A DNA stretch of 64,000 nt from Vicia villosa. Its lineage: Eukaryota > Streptophyta > Magnoliopsida > Fabales > Fabaceae. Below the pieces are notes generated by a model, which saw nothing but the letters and a program-made list of their open reading frames with translations, was not told the origin of the DNA and ran no database searches. Every line of letters begins with the position of its first letter. The first letter of the stretch is position 1. Location of the stretch: the NCBI RefSeq assembly GCF_029867415.1, contig NC_081183.1:38894655-38958654 (forward strand). Direction: 5' to 3'. This document shows positions 34,506-45,682 of the stretch, one piece after another. The position numbers and the translations under genes are program-made.

Positions 34506-35020
34506 TGTTATACCCCAAAATTTGCCCGCATCTTTTTTCAAGAAAACTCCAATCTGAAAATTAAGAGTCTCATATAATCATGGATTTTTATTTCAACAAA
34601 TATCCTGACATATGAAATACTTAGTTTTTAGAATTTTTCTTATACAGTAATTTGGCTTGCAGTTGAATTTATTCTTACGCAAACGCCAAATACTGTTTAT
34701 TACTTCACACATGCTATTTATTTATTTACAGATAAATAGTACTGACACAATTGGTACAGAGTTAAATATTTTTGCAGGCGCAGAATCAGGAAACTCAGAC
34801 TGTACTGGTAACAAGTAGATTATTATTATCTTTTGTTTCCCACTAATTTTGGTACTATATTCCATTATTTTCAAAAATCTTTTCAAATCTCTTTTTCAAA
34901 AATCAAATCTCTCTTTTTCCCAACACTATCATACACTTTCTTTCAAATCTTACTTCCACTCAAATTTTCCTTTTGTACGGAATCACATCATTCCCCAACG
35001 TCTCTATCCTTCTTTCCATT

Positions 35021-35030
35021 CTATAAATAC
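35021..35030 (+). promoter_or_regulatory. TATA box of Ogre LTR promoter
   Basis: CTATAAATAC lies about 100 nt before the micro-ORF start. The left LTR has the same box in the same relation. The transcription start would be near 35055, with a short AUG-free leader. Confidence 0.7.
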
Positions 35031-35122
35031 CTCTCATTTTCTTCCATAAAATCTCACATCAAATTCTAATTCATCTCTCAAATTTCTACTTCATAATCCA
35101 TCCTTTCTTCTTCCCCGACAAA

Positions 35123-35290
35123 ATGGCAAAGCGGTGGGAAACGTGTTTTCTTATGGTCATCACCATTGCTACGGTGATCATGTCTTTCTTCTGTCTACAT
35201 AGCCCGGAACACTGTGGACCTGGGATGCTTATGCTCCCAATCATCTACATGTTACTATTTGTAGCATGGGTTATCAATCGTCATTCTTAA
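35123..35290 (+). CDS. 55-residue two-membrane-segment micro-ORF in Ogre LTR (right copy)
   Basis: An ATG at 35123 (GACAAAATGGC context) is the first AUG after the predicted transcription start. The frame has 55 codons and ends TAA at 35288-35290. Residues about 8-25 and 35-51 are hydrophobic; the loop between them carries HSPEHCGP, and the end is INRHS. The left LTR ORF has exactly the same length. By eye 13 residues differ, mostly between hydrophobic ones, about nine codons differ silently, and no indel occurs over 168 bp although surrounding LTR sequence has indels. Because the ORF lies in the LTR, each complete element would carry it twice. No known family is recognised. Confidence 0.55.
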   Translation: MAKRWETCFLMVITIATVIMSFFCLHSPEHCGPGMLMLPIIYMLLFVAWVINRHS

Positions 35291-38200
35291 AATTTGCCGT
35301 ATTTCTTATTTCTTAAATGTACCGTTTATTCGTCGTACTGTTCAATATAGTATGTAATATTTGTACTGTCAGTATTAAATGTTGTACTATTTGTCATAAT
35401 ATTGCTTAATTACTCAGATAATATTTTATGTGTTTTCTGCCAGTCAAATATTCATTTTTCTGTGCATTAAATGATTTTCAGGGTTATTATCGGTAATTTT
35501 GCCCGCGTACAGTAAAAATTAGTTATTTATTATGTCTGTGTTTTTTTTTAACAAGTCATGTAAATAAACTTTAATCTTTCACATAAAACAAAAAAACAAC
35601 AAAAAAGAAAATTAACTTTGACTGTTGATTTTTCACTCTAACTGCTACATCAATACCTGGACAGTCAGTTGACAGCCAAACTGCTGGCAGTACAATTCTC
35701 AGTGTTTTGTACCATCAATCAAATCAATCTTTCACAATTCAAAATTCCAAGATTTTTGTTCTAGAAGTCTTCTGAATATCACGCGATTAGCAGAGACTCA
35801 ACACTGCACAAAAATCAGGTACGCTTAACTGTCTCCTACATAAACAGTCCCTGACTAGGGTTTTCTTGTTTTTACAGGAGAAACAAGTTTTTGAGAGCTC
35901 AAATGGATTTCATAAACATCCATATATCTCAAAGTACCATCATACAAATTTTCACACTTCAATTCACTCAGACGCACCGTCAGCAGCTCAAACAGTCAAC
36001 AGACGACCTGTTTGACCAAAAAAGTCAACAGACAGTCAAAAATGAAATTTTTTGTCAAAGTCCATATTTTGTCAAAGGATTCATCATTTGATCATTGGAT
36101 GATCATAATTCATCAAGGAAAGATCAAAAATCAACAAAACCCTAAGATTCAAAATTAGGGTTTTTGCCTGAAAAGTCAACTCAACTTTGACTGATCATAA
36201 CTCTCTCATCCTTCATCCAAAAAATTCAAACCAAAGCTCATTTTGAAGGAAATTCAATTATCTTTCAAATGCAATTGATCCCATGGTCATTGCATTCACC
36301 ATTTGAAAAATATGACCAAAGACATTACAGGTCCTTTTCAAAGTCAACAAAAAGACACTTTTTTCAAAAGGACACACAAGGAGCATCAAAAATCATTTTG
36401 ACATGAGAGCAAAGGCATTGGTTAGAGGACTCTTTGAGGTTTCCAAAAAGTGCAAGATTTCCTTCATATGACAAAAATTGAGGGATTTACACCTTGTTGA
36501 AGTTAGCTAAATTTTGGGAAAATGCATGAAATCAACATTGCTCAAAAATGTATTTTTTCCAAATGGGGCCAAGTTTTCATGGTTCAAACGTCTTTGCCAT
36601 GTTATTATGGGCCTCCCACGACCAAGACAAGGCCCACACCATTTTTATTCATTTTTTGCTTGATTTTATCTTATTTTAAGATTAAATAAAAAGTAAAAAT
36701 GGAAGGATAATGGATGGCTTAATTTCTAAGCATGACTCATCAAGGGAATCAATTAAACTCTGCCCCAAGCCAAAGTACAGCAGAAGGAGAGTTGAAAGTC
36801 AAGCCATGGTAGCTTGAATGCAAAGCCATAAGTGTTGAAAAAGTCAAGAATTCAACAAAAGCACTTAATGCTTTTAGCTTAGTTTTTAAGCACTACAATG
36901 TCTATATAAGAGCTATAGAGCTTCAGTAACAAGGGGACACAAATTAAGAACCATTCTATGCTTGTAAACACACTTGTATCAAGTTGAAATTTTGAAGGAA
37001 ATTTAAAATTCGAATTTTAAATTCCAGCTTGTTTTAACATAAACTAAGTATTCAAACACGTTCCTTGAACTTCACTGAACCTGTCCAGATCAATTGCAAG
37101 CATTGAAACCTCAAGAACACACGCCTAGAACCCACGGTTTGTTCAAATCGAAACCCACCAAAATATAATCATACATGCATGTATAACAAGATGTAATTGC
37201 ATATTTGTGTTTGGTTTGGTGCTCTGGTCGTTTCTGGAGCTGGAATTAGGTTTTCATGACCGATTGAGACATGTGCCATTTTAGGGTTTTATGACCTCGA
37301 AACGGGGTTTTTCTTTTAAGGCAAAATCAAAAGAAAATAAGGCCATGGTTGTGTTCAGTGGATCATTTACAATCGGTCCATGGTCTCATATGGTATTTAT
37401 ATTGCATATCTTGTGATTTTCAATTTGCAGGAGCTTTAGTGACGGAAAAAACCGTGGGTAAAGGCTTTACCTACGGTTGCAGAAATTTCAAATGAAGAAG
37501 ATGAAGCGTGGCAAGCTCTGGTTGGTCAGAACGCGCGCGCCAGCTTTTTCAAATTCTTTGGATCCTGTGCTACGCTGTCCACGCTTTTGCCATGTGCCTC
37601 GTTTCAGTGACCACACGATCAATCCAGTCACTCCATCAAACGCACCAGATCATGCAACCACACCATAGACCACACTTATCCACCACACCTGATCGTATCC
37701 TTTTAAATTTTATTTCTATTTTAATTTCTTTACAAAATTAATTAAAAATAGTTTTAAAAATCCAAAAAATATACAAAAAATATTTTTAGACTTCTAAAAT
37801 AATATATTATTTTCTGAAATAAAAATATTTTATTTTTCTTCATAATTCCAATATTTTGCATAATTAATTAGTATATGTTTGTATATTTGCTTTTTAATTA
37901 TTCTAACCAATCAAAAAATCATAAAAAAAATTGTTCTTTATGTTAAATATTGTTTATATATTATAAACTAATTTTGTACATATTTTGAATAATTTTATCT
38001 TTAAGTTTTAATTATTTGTATAATTATTTGTATAATTATGTTTTAATTAGCTTAAATCAATTTCAAATCAAATTTCAAAAATTCCAAAAAAATTAGTTTT
38101 GTTTTAAAATTAATTGACAAATATTTTGTACATATTTTAAACTTAATTTCTAGGTTTAATTCTATTTTCATCTTTTTTCTTCATTTTAATTTAATTAATC

Positions 38201-39178
38201 ATGCATTAATTATAATTAAAATCAAATCATAAAAAATCCCAAAACATGCCTTTTATTTTTCTTGCAATTTAAATTCCTAGATAAATGTATAGGATGTCAA
38301 ATTCATGTAAATAGGTTAGTTTACATTTCCTGCACAATCGATGTAATAGCGTAGATTTACTTTCCGCACTTTACATTTCCGCATTTTAATTTCCCGCATA
38401 TATAAACTGCGTGTATGTCAAAGATAAAATTGAACCGTTAGATCACTAACTTCAAAGATAAAATATCTGAATACAAACACAATCACACTTGCACCTCTTA
38501 AGGTAAATCCCTTCTCATTCTTTTCAAAATCAAAGTCAAAATTCTACTATTTTGAGTACAAAATCGAACCTTGCGTTTATATCCGGTGTAAGGATAGATT
38601 TTTAAAGGAAATAGGATAAAGACCTTACAACTCAGGGTAGACCTCCTAGTTTGCTTGCTCAAATCAAAACAAACAAAATTCTCATACACTGTTGTTTTTC
38701 AAAACAAAACTTTCAAAAAAGACAATACTTTGTATACATCCAAACACGGATTATTACAAAGTTAACGTTCTTTTCAAAACATCTTTCGAAAGATAAACAA
38801 GCATTTTGTATACATCCACACACGGATCATTACAAAATTCAATTTACAAAAGTATTTGAAACCACATATGAGCATTCTAAAGCAATTGAAAAGTGATCGA
38901 AAAACAAGTGAGCTAAGCAAACTTAAGAGCCCATGGATAACCATGGATACAAAGGGTGCTAACACCTTCCCTTTGTATAACCTACCCCCTTACCCAGAAT
39001 TTCTTAAAGGTCTTTTTTCTGTTTCTTTTATAAACCTTTCCTTAATTGGATAAAATAAAAGGTCGGTGGCGACTCTGTGAATTTTCAAAATGCGAAAGCA
39101 TTAAGCGATAAAAAGAGTCAGTTCACGTATCTCTACAGAACAGAGGTATGGCCCGGGATTAAAAAACGGAGGTCCACA

Positions 39179-41405
39179 CAGTCGACACTACTTCTCCCCA
39201 AAATTCTTTAGGTAAATGTTTGCCTTTTAACATACTTCTCATCCACTTTGGATCCTCTCCTTCCCTCCTTCCTTCTCCTTCACACAAAATATGTGTAAGA
39301 TGAAAAAGAAAATGAAAAAAATTATAAATTAAAGAAGAGATAAAATATAAGAGAGAGATAGAGAGGAATTAGTGAAGGAGAGAATTGGAGAGAAAATTTG
39401 GAAGGGGAGGATCCAAGTGCACTTCTCACCATATTCATGATGGTTCTATTCTTCCTTTCTGCAGTTCCATTCTGCTGTGGAGTGTAGGGTGGCACCACCT
39501 CATGCACAATCCCTTCTTTCTCACATAACATGTCGAAATCTTTCAACACATATTATCCACCACCATAAGTTCTCAAAACCTTGAGCTTTCGACCATTTTT
39601 TCTTTTGACCATAGATTTAAACTGGGCAAATACCTCGATCACTTCACTTTTCTTTTTGATCAGGTAAGTCCAAAGTTTTCGACTAAAATCATCTATGAAT
39701 GTAACAAAGTATTTGTTACCTCCATTCAAATCCACATGGATAGGACCACATACATCAGAGTATATGATTTCGAGAATAGCCTTCAACTTACTTCCTACAT
39801 CCTTGCTGAAGCTATTCTTGTGTTGCTTCGCCTGCACACATTCCTCACATACCTTGTTTGGAATGTCGATTTATGGCAGTCCTGAAACCATATTCTTTCT
39901 TTTCAAGTCTTTGATGTCATTGAAGTTGAGATGGCCTAGTCGATAGTGCCATATCCATTCATCTTTGCTAGTTGCAGTTGCAAGGCACTCGTGCTCCATC
40001 ACATTGAGTTCGATCTTGAAGGTTCTATTTTGTGACATATGAGCATTCAAGATTAACCTCCCATTTGCATCGACAACTCGCATCATATTATCTTCGATCG
40101 AAACCTTGTAGTTCTTTTTGACCAACTGCCCAATGCTGAGTAAGTTGCTCTTCATGCCTTGTATGTACAACACATTGGAAATTACTGACCTCTTTCCTCT
40201 TTCCTCGTAATCATTACATCACCAATACCTTCAGCTGCTAGAGTATTGTCATTTGCAAATTTCACCATGTTCTTTATTAAGGGTTTTATGTTGACAAACC
40301 AATATTTTCTTCCAGACATATGTGATGAGCATCCTGAATCCAAGTACCATTGATCCTTGAATTTATCTTCATCTTTTGTTGTGAACATCAACAACATCTC
40401 TTCTTCTTCTTGTTTTGCAAGCTTTGCATCACTTTCTTGACTTTTATTCTTTTATGGACAAACTGTCGAATAGTGACCATACTTCTAACAGTTGAAACAT
40501 TGAATTTGACTCTTGTCAGGCTTTCGACCACCACCTCTTCCTCTACCTGCAACACCACCTCTTTGGTTGCCTTGATGTGAGGGTTTTCTCTGATTTGACC
40601 AATTTCCTTCTTGTTGATTTCAACCAGTCGAATTGTTGTAGCCACCTCTACCTTTATTTCTAGTCCAGCTTCCTTTTCCTTTCTTTTCGTTTGTTGACTG
40701 AGTCTGCAGAGCCACATCACTCTTCGACTTGCTAGCAGCTCTTTCAGCAATTCTTTGCTCATGAGATTCAAGTGTCCCCTGAAGCTCTTCTTTTGTTAAT
40801 TTCGACAAATCTTTCGATTCCTCTATGGCTACCACGATGTGGTCGAACTTAGGGGATAATGACCTCGAGATCCTTGAAACAACAGCTCTTGTTGTTAATA
40901 CTTATCCACATATCTTGATTTGATTCACTAGTTTCGTAACCCTAGTGAAGAAATCAGTTACGCTTTCGCTATCTTTCATCTGTAGCAATTCATAGGTTCT
41001 CTTGTGAGTTTGTAACCTCACCTCTTTCACCTTTTCTGCACCTCCAAAATATTTTTCAAGAATCTCCCAAACTTCTTTTGAAGATTCTATATCACTAACC
41101 TTTTCAAATTATGTGGACTCAGACATTGATGGATTATGAAGAGAGCTTTATAATCTTTCTTCTTCAATTCTTTATGTGCAGCCTTTTCTTCCTCCTTCGC
41201 ACCTTCTGCAAGCGGTTCTACCCCTTCTTTTACAAGATCCCAAAGATCTTGACAACAAAATACAACCTTCATTTGCTTGCACCAATTCTCATAGTTATCT
41301 CCTTTTAGAATTGGTAGTGTTGCTGGAAAATGCCCATTCAGATGATTCATTGCCATCGCCATTCTTCTTGCCTTGAATCGATTAACCGGAGCTCTAGATA
41401 CCAGA
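39179..41405 (-). pseudogene. Ty1/copia gag-protease-integrase fragment
   Basis: Minus-strand copia sequence read from right to left. Gag starts at ATG 41362 (ILKGDNYENWCKQMK). A CFNC-type zinc knuckle lies near 40490-40510. Protease has DSGCSSHM near 40335. The pre-integrase domain (39871-40173, HYRLGHLNF) and integrase (39429-39837; SDVCGP, FIDDFSRKLW, TPQQNGTAERKNR) follow. Integrase is interrupted by a MITE (39242-39420) and then cut at 39179 by the Ogre LTR. Several stops and frameshifts break the frame (for example at 39549/39553, 40182 and 41087). RT, RNase H and the 3' LTR are missing. The copia clade was not determined. Confidence 0.88.
39242..39420. mobile_element. 179-bp MITE with GGATCC-containing inverted ends
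   Basis: The insert has inverted ends CACTTTGGATCCTCTCC (left) and the reverse of CACTTGGATCCTCCCC (right). It is flanked by an 8-bp duplication, ACTTCTCA, at 39234-39241 and 39421-39428. Removing it restores continuity of the copia integrase reading, which proves it is an insertion. The 8-bp duplication suggests a hAT-type transposase, although a longer duplication cannot be excluded. Confidence 0.85.
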
Positions 41406-41705
41406 TGTTGGGATTAGAATCTCAAACCTTTGAGTAATTCCTTATCGTTAAAGATGACAATGAAGAAAATAAGAACAAAAGTAGGATTAGGGTTTGTGGA
41501 AATTAAAAGAGAAGAAGAAAGCATTTTCTGCAGAGTTTCTCTCTGCCCACAAACTGTGGAAATTCTTTTATTCACTTGCAACTGCAACTTCTGTGAATAC
41601 AAATTATTTGACTTGATTACAATTAATGAGGGTTACTCCTTATTTATAGATTTAGGTTAGCTTTCTCCCTAAGCCAAAGCCCAAAACTATAAAAGCCAAA
41701 AACAT
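41406..41705 (-). repeat. Probable 5' LTR of the copia fragment
   Basis: On the minus strand the block would start TGTTTTTGGC at 41705 and end CCCAACA at 41406. Two bases later comes TGGTATCTAGAGC (41391-41403), which resembles the tRNA-iMet primer site. A TATA-like CTATAAATAAGG lies near 41640-41652 on the same strand. Length of about 300 bp fits a small copia LTR. No second LTR is available to confirm the ends. Confidence 0.55.
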
Positions 41706-42113
41706 CACTTTTTCTTTGACTCTGTTGTCTAAGAGTTTTATACAACAATGTTTATAAATATATTTAAAAGAGTTGTGTATATGCAATTTACGAAAGCTCT
41801 TTAACATAAATCTGTTGTCTAAAGTTTAAATAAAACAACTCTTTTACTCAGAAAGTGTTGTCTAAAAGTTCAATATGATAACACTTATAAACATAAGCCA
41901 CTGTTTATTACAAATATACCAAACGCTTTTAAAAGAAATCGCTGTCTAAAGCTTACAACAGACGACGCTTAATTAAAGAAAGTGTTGTTTAAAATACTGT
42001 CTATACCTATCGCAATGCTAAAATAGACAGCGTCGGAAAGTGTTATTTGAATGCTAATTTAGGTTGTAAAAAATTTGTCTAAAGTCTTATTTGGCACAGA
42101 GAATGTTAGTGTA
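41706..42113. repeat. Subterminal-repeat-rich fragment, possibly CACTA-derived
   Basis: The motif TGTTGTCTAAA or its variants recurs about seven times (near 41724, 41813, 41860, 41940, 41985 and 42073, with an inverted copy near 42021). The block begins CACTTTTTCTT and ends TTAGTG. Dense short subterminal repeats and CACT/AGTG ends are typical of En/Spm (CACTA) elements, but the ends are imperfect and no 3-bp target duplication was found. Confidence 0.35.
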
Positions 42114-42335
42114 ATAATGATTATATTTCAACTTATTTATGATGCTTGTTTATGAAAATGATAATATTTCAACTACATTTTATTTATTGAGGCATGTTTA
42201 TGTAATACTTTGAAGCATGTTTTTTTTTGGAGTAAAATGGAAATTTTATTACCCAAAATCAAAGAGAGTACAACCCGATCCTTAGATCCAGGCTACCAAA
42301 AAAGTCCACACAACCAGTTACAACAAAACAAGTAA

Positions 42336-45300
42336 TTAACTAATTTCCAACGTTTCTAACTTAACATGGCCACGAAGATCCTTTTTATGATAAGCTCGGG
42401 TAGCCACCATGTGTTTAGTGTGTTCTACAAGATCAATCTCCATGTTTTGCTTGTTAAAGCTAATGCCATTGCGTTCTTTCCATATATGATAGATCCCTTC
42501 TGCCAATGTCATCTTGAGTAGTTTCCGTTTCCACCCCTTCTTGGCTGCTTCCAGACTCATCCATCTACTCTCTTGAATCCAAATCCCACTGGTTCGATGA
42601 TATCCTAACCACATGAGCAACTTTTGCCAAATACCATGGGTGTACCTGCAAGCAAAGAAAAGGTGGTTGATACTTTCAGCTTGGCCATAAAAGACACATA
42701 AACCATCAGTTGTCACTTGGATTTTCTCCAATCTGTTTTTAGTAGGGAGCCGGTTCCACAATACAAGCCATAGAATAAAACACGCACGAGGTCTAGCATA
42801 GTTGTGGAAGAGAATTTGTCTCCAATACACTGGGGTGCCACAGCCCCTGAGTTCCAGATACATGTCACCAGTTTTGAAAATCTGCGATTGGTTACTCCGT
42901 GCCCAATAGTTACTAGTTACAACCAGTTCTCTCATCTTGGTTATGCTTTTAAGAATCCATGAAATGGATTTGCTGGCTTTCCATTGCAGGATACTTGCAC
43001 CTTTCAAGTAATATGCTCCTACCCATCGGATCCAGAGCTTATCAGCCTTCATGTGCAGATTCCAAAGAAGCTTGATCATTGTTGCTTTGTTCCAGTCCAT
43101 GAGGCATGTCATGTTCAGCCCACCTGCATTTTTTGGAAGACATACATTATCCCAAGCAACCAGGGCCTTTCTGCCTGAAGCCTTGCCTGACCAAAGGAAG
43201 TTTTTGCAAATCGAGTCAATTCTTCTGATGATGCTCTTGGGAAGTGGAAAAACCTTCATCCAGAAACCTGCAATGGAGGTCAAAGTACTCTTCACCAATT
43301 GTTGTCTGCCAGCATAGGTCAGAAGATTTGAGGACCAATGTTGAATCTTCTCAAGCATTTTGTTAATGAGGGGTTGGCATTGGTTCACAGTGATTTTTCT
43401 TGTGGAGAGAGGGACTCCTAAGTACTTAAATGGGAGTGATCCTCTACTGTAGCCAATATTACCAGCAATTTCCTGTTGAATGTGATCAGGTGTACCTCTA
43501 AAGTAGATTTTACATTTTGATGGATTTGCCTTCAGACCTGTAGCAACAGAGAAACTATCAAAGACTGTCATCAATGCCTGCACTGATTTCTCATCTGCCC
43601 TGGAAAAGAGGAGCAAATCATCAGCAAAACATATATTGGTAATGTTTTCTTTGGCACACTTGGGATGGAAGTGATAGTCAGAATTTCTTCTTAAAGTACC
43701 AAGGCTTCTATGGAGATATTCCATGATTAATACAAATAGGAGAGGGGAGATAGGGTCTCCTTGTCTAAAACCCCTATTGGCTTGGAGAACCCTACTCAGT
43801 TGGCCATTGATACAATATTTATAGAATACACTTCTCAATGCAATCATGGTCCAATTGATGAATTTACTAGGGAAGCTCATCTCACTCATAACTTGTTCCA
43901 CTGCATCCCATTCTACAGTATCATAGGCCTTTTGTAGATCTATTTGTAATGTACATCTAGGGGATAAGTGTTCCTATTGTATCCTCTCAGCAATTCATAA
44001 GTCAGGATAATGTTATCATGAATGGTTTTACCTGGTATGAATGTAGTTTGACTATCATCTACCACATGATTGATGACTCTGCTCAACCTCATGGTTAAGA
44101 TTTTGGAAATGATCTTGTAGATTGTTGTGCAGCAGGCTATTGGCCTCATCTCTTTCATGGTCTTGGCATCATTGGTTTTAGGGAATAAAGTCACCACTGC
44201 ACAGTTGACTGCCCTAGGCAGTCTATTGTTCTCAAAGAAATCTTTGATAGCTTTAATCACCTCATGCTTTATGATCTTCCAGCTTGCTTTGAAAAATTTG
44301 GCATTGAAACCATCTGCCCCTGGACTTTTGTTGTCACATATGCTCTGCAGTGCCTGCCAAATTTCCCCTTCAGTCACCTCTTTAATAAGACTCTCTTGGT
44401 GCTATCTATTTAATTGAGCTCCTTCTCTCATTATACTAATATCAACATGGGTCCTGCAACTGGATGCTTAACCTATAAGTTTATTATAAAACTCCAGCAC
44501 CTCTCTTTCCAAATCATCATGTTGCCCTTGATCATCCTCAAGCATTGTGATTTGGGTATGCCTGTTTTTTGTCTTCAATTTTGCATAGAAATAGGCATTG
44601 TTGCCATCTCCCAAAGATATCCAGTCCTCTTTAGTCTTCTGATGCAGTATTTTCTCTTCAAGCTCGGCACTTCTCATCACTTCTTCAGTCCAGATTTTGA
44701 CACTATGGCAAAGATCAGGATTTAAAGGATCATTGTTTAGGAAGCTCTGAGCTTTGTCTAATTGATCCCTACTATCTCTGAGATTTCTAACTCCTTCAGT
44801 CACTTTCCAGCTAAGCCCTTTAAGTTTAAATTGTAGCCTTTGGAGGTTCTTCCATAAGTGATCCATAGGATAGCCTGATGCATGCTAGCTCCAATTCTCT
44901 TTCACAGTGGTGAGGAACTCAGGATGATCAGCCACACAGTTCAGAAACTTGAATCTTTGCTTGTGTTTGGCTACCTGTTGTGTGCCATCTAACTTGACTC
45001 TCAGAGGTGAGTGATGTGATATATGAGAGTTTAACACTTCTACCTCACTGTTGGGGAAAGCATTACACCAAGCAGTATTAACAAGTGCTCTATCTATTCT
45101 TGAATAAATGGGATTATTCATTTGTCTGTTAAACCATGTAAAGACAGACCCTATTGTGTCATGTTCAAAAAGGTTGTTGTAATTCATCATACACTCCATA
45201 TCTATGAACTCAGCTAGGTGAACATCATTTCCTCCAAGCCTATCCCCCTCTTTCAAAACATTATTGTAGTCACCAACACTAATCCATGGCCTATTGATGT

Positions 45301-45682
45301 TATCATTGATTCTCTACAAATCCTGCCATAGTATCCTTCTATTGGTAATCTGGTTGTGGGAATATATTACAGTCAGGTAGAGTGAGAATCCTCCTTGTTT
45401 AGCAGAAACTTCAGTATGTATAAATTGGTCTGATTTCTCAATGATTTTCATACTCCAGACTAGAGGATTCCAGGCTAACCAAATTCTTCCATTGGTGTGA
45501 TACTCATAGTTATCAGTATACTCCCAATTAAAACCAAGCTTTTTCCTAATTTAGCTACATTTATTCATTTTAACATGAGTTTCAAAAAGAGCTAGACAGT
45601 TTACCTTTGGTTTTCTGAGGTGGGCTCCAACCTCAAGGCATCTAGCATTCTTATTGAGCCCTCTCACATTCCAGCATATCAT
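42336..45682 (-). pseudogene. LINE ORF2: endonuclease, reverse transcriptase, zf-RVT
   Basis: ORF2 starts with ATG at 45682 (MICWNVRGLNKNAR), typical of the APE-type endonuclease N-terminus. Endonuclease continues to about 44990. RT follows (SPGADGFNAKFFK, then GFRQGDPISPLLF and the catalytic FADDLLLFS), and a C-terminal zinc-binding reverse-transcriptase domain ends near KLETLEIS at 42336. Breaks visible include stops near 45553, 45314, 44884 and 44405 and a one-base frameshift in a C-run near 43960. ORF2 nicks the target DNA and copies the RNA from the nick in active relatives; this copy cannot. Confidence 0.9.

Larger units (their letters stand above)
29072..39178 (+). mobile_element. Ogre-like Tat Ty3/gypsy element, 5' truncated at the gap (right copy)
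   Basis: From the gap this contains the probable end of the intron before RT, nearly complete pol with one stop, hairpin array, small ORF, tandem repeats, polypurine tract and a 4.67-kb LTR ending GGTCCACA at 39178. The flank after it (CAGTCG...) is copia integrase sequence, so it inserted into the copia element at 39179-41705. The opposite flank is unavailable, so no target duplication can be checked. Confidence 0.9.
34506..39178 (+). repeat. 3' LTR of the right Ogre-like element
   Basis: It starts TGTTATACCCC and ends GGTCCACA. It contains a TATA box at 35021-35030, the micro-ORF at 35123-35290, many GTCAACAGAC-like words around 35950-36040 and a very AT-rich stretch (37740-38240). The conserved final block around 39060 (GGTCGGTGGCGACTCTG) is shared with the left LTR end. 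Confidence 0.9.

Noticed and set aside
34833..35069. Overlapping open frames upstream of the Ogre micro-ORF (and 23522-24079 minus)
   Set aside because: They lie in a T/C-rich promoter stretch before the TATA box and have biased Phe/Ser/Leu composition.
35891..36091. 66-codon frame present in both Ogre LTRs (also 22631-22831 minus)
   Set aside because: It lacks an ATG start, and all of the differences between the two copies change the amino acid. This fits conserved DNA rather than a protein.
42984..43317. Plus-strand frames over LINE ORF2
   Set aside because: Antisense shadows of the reverse transcriptase frame.
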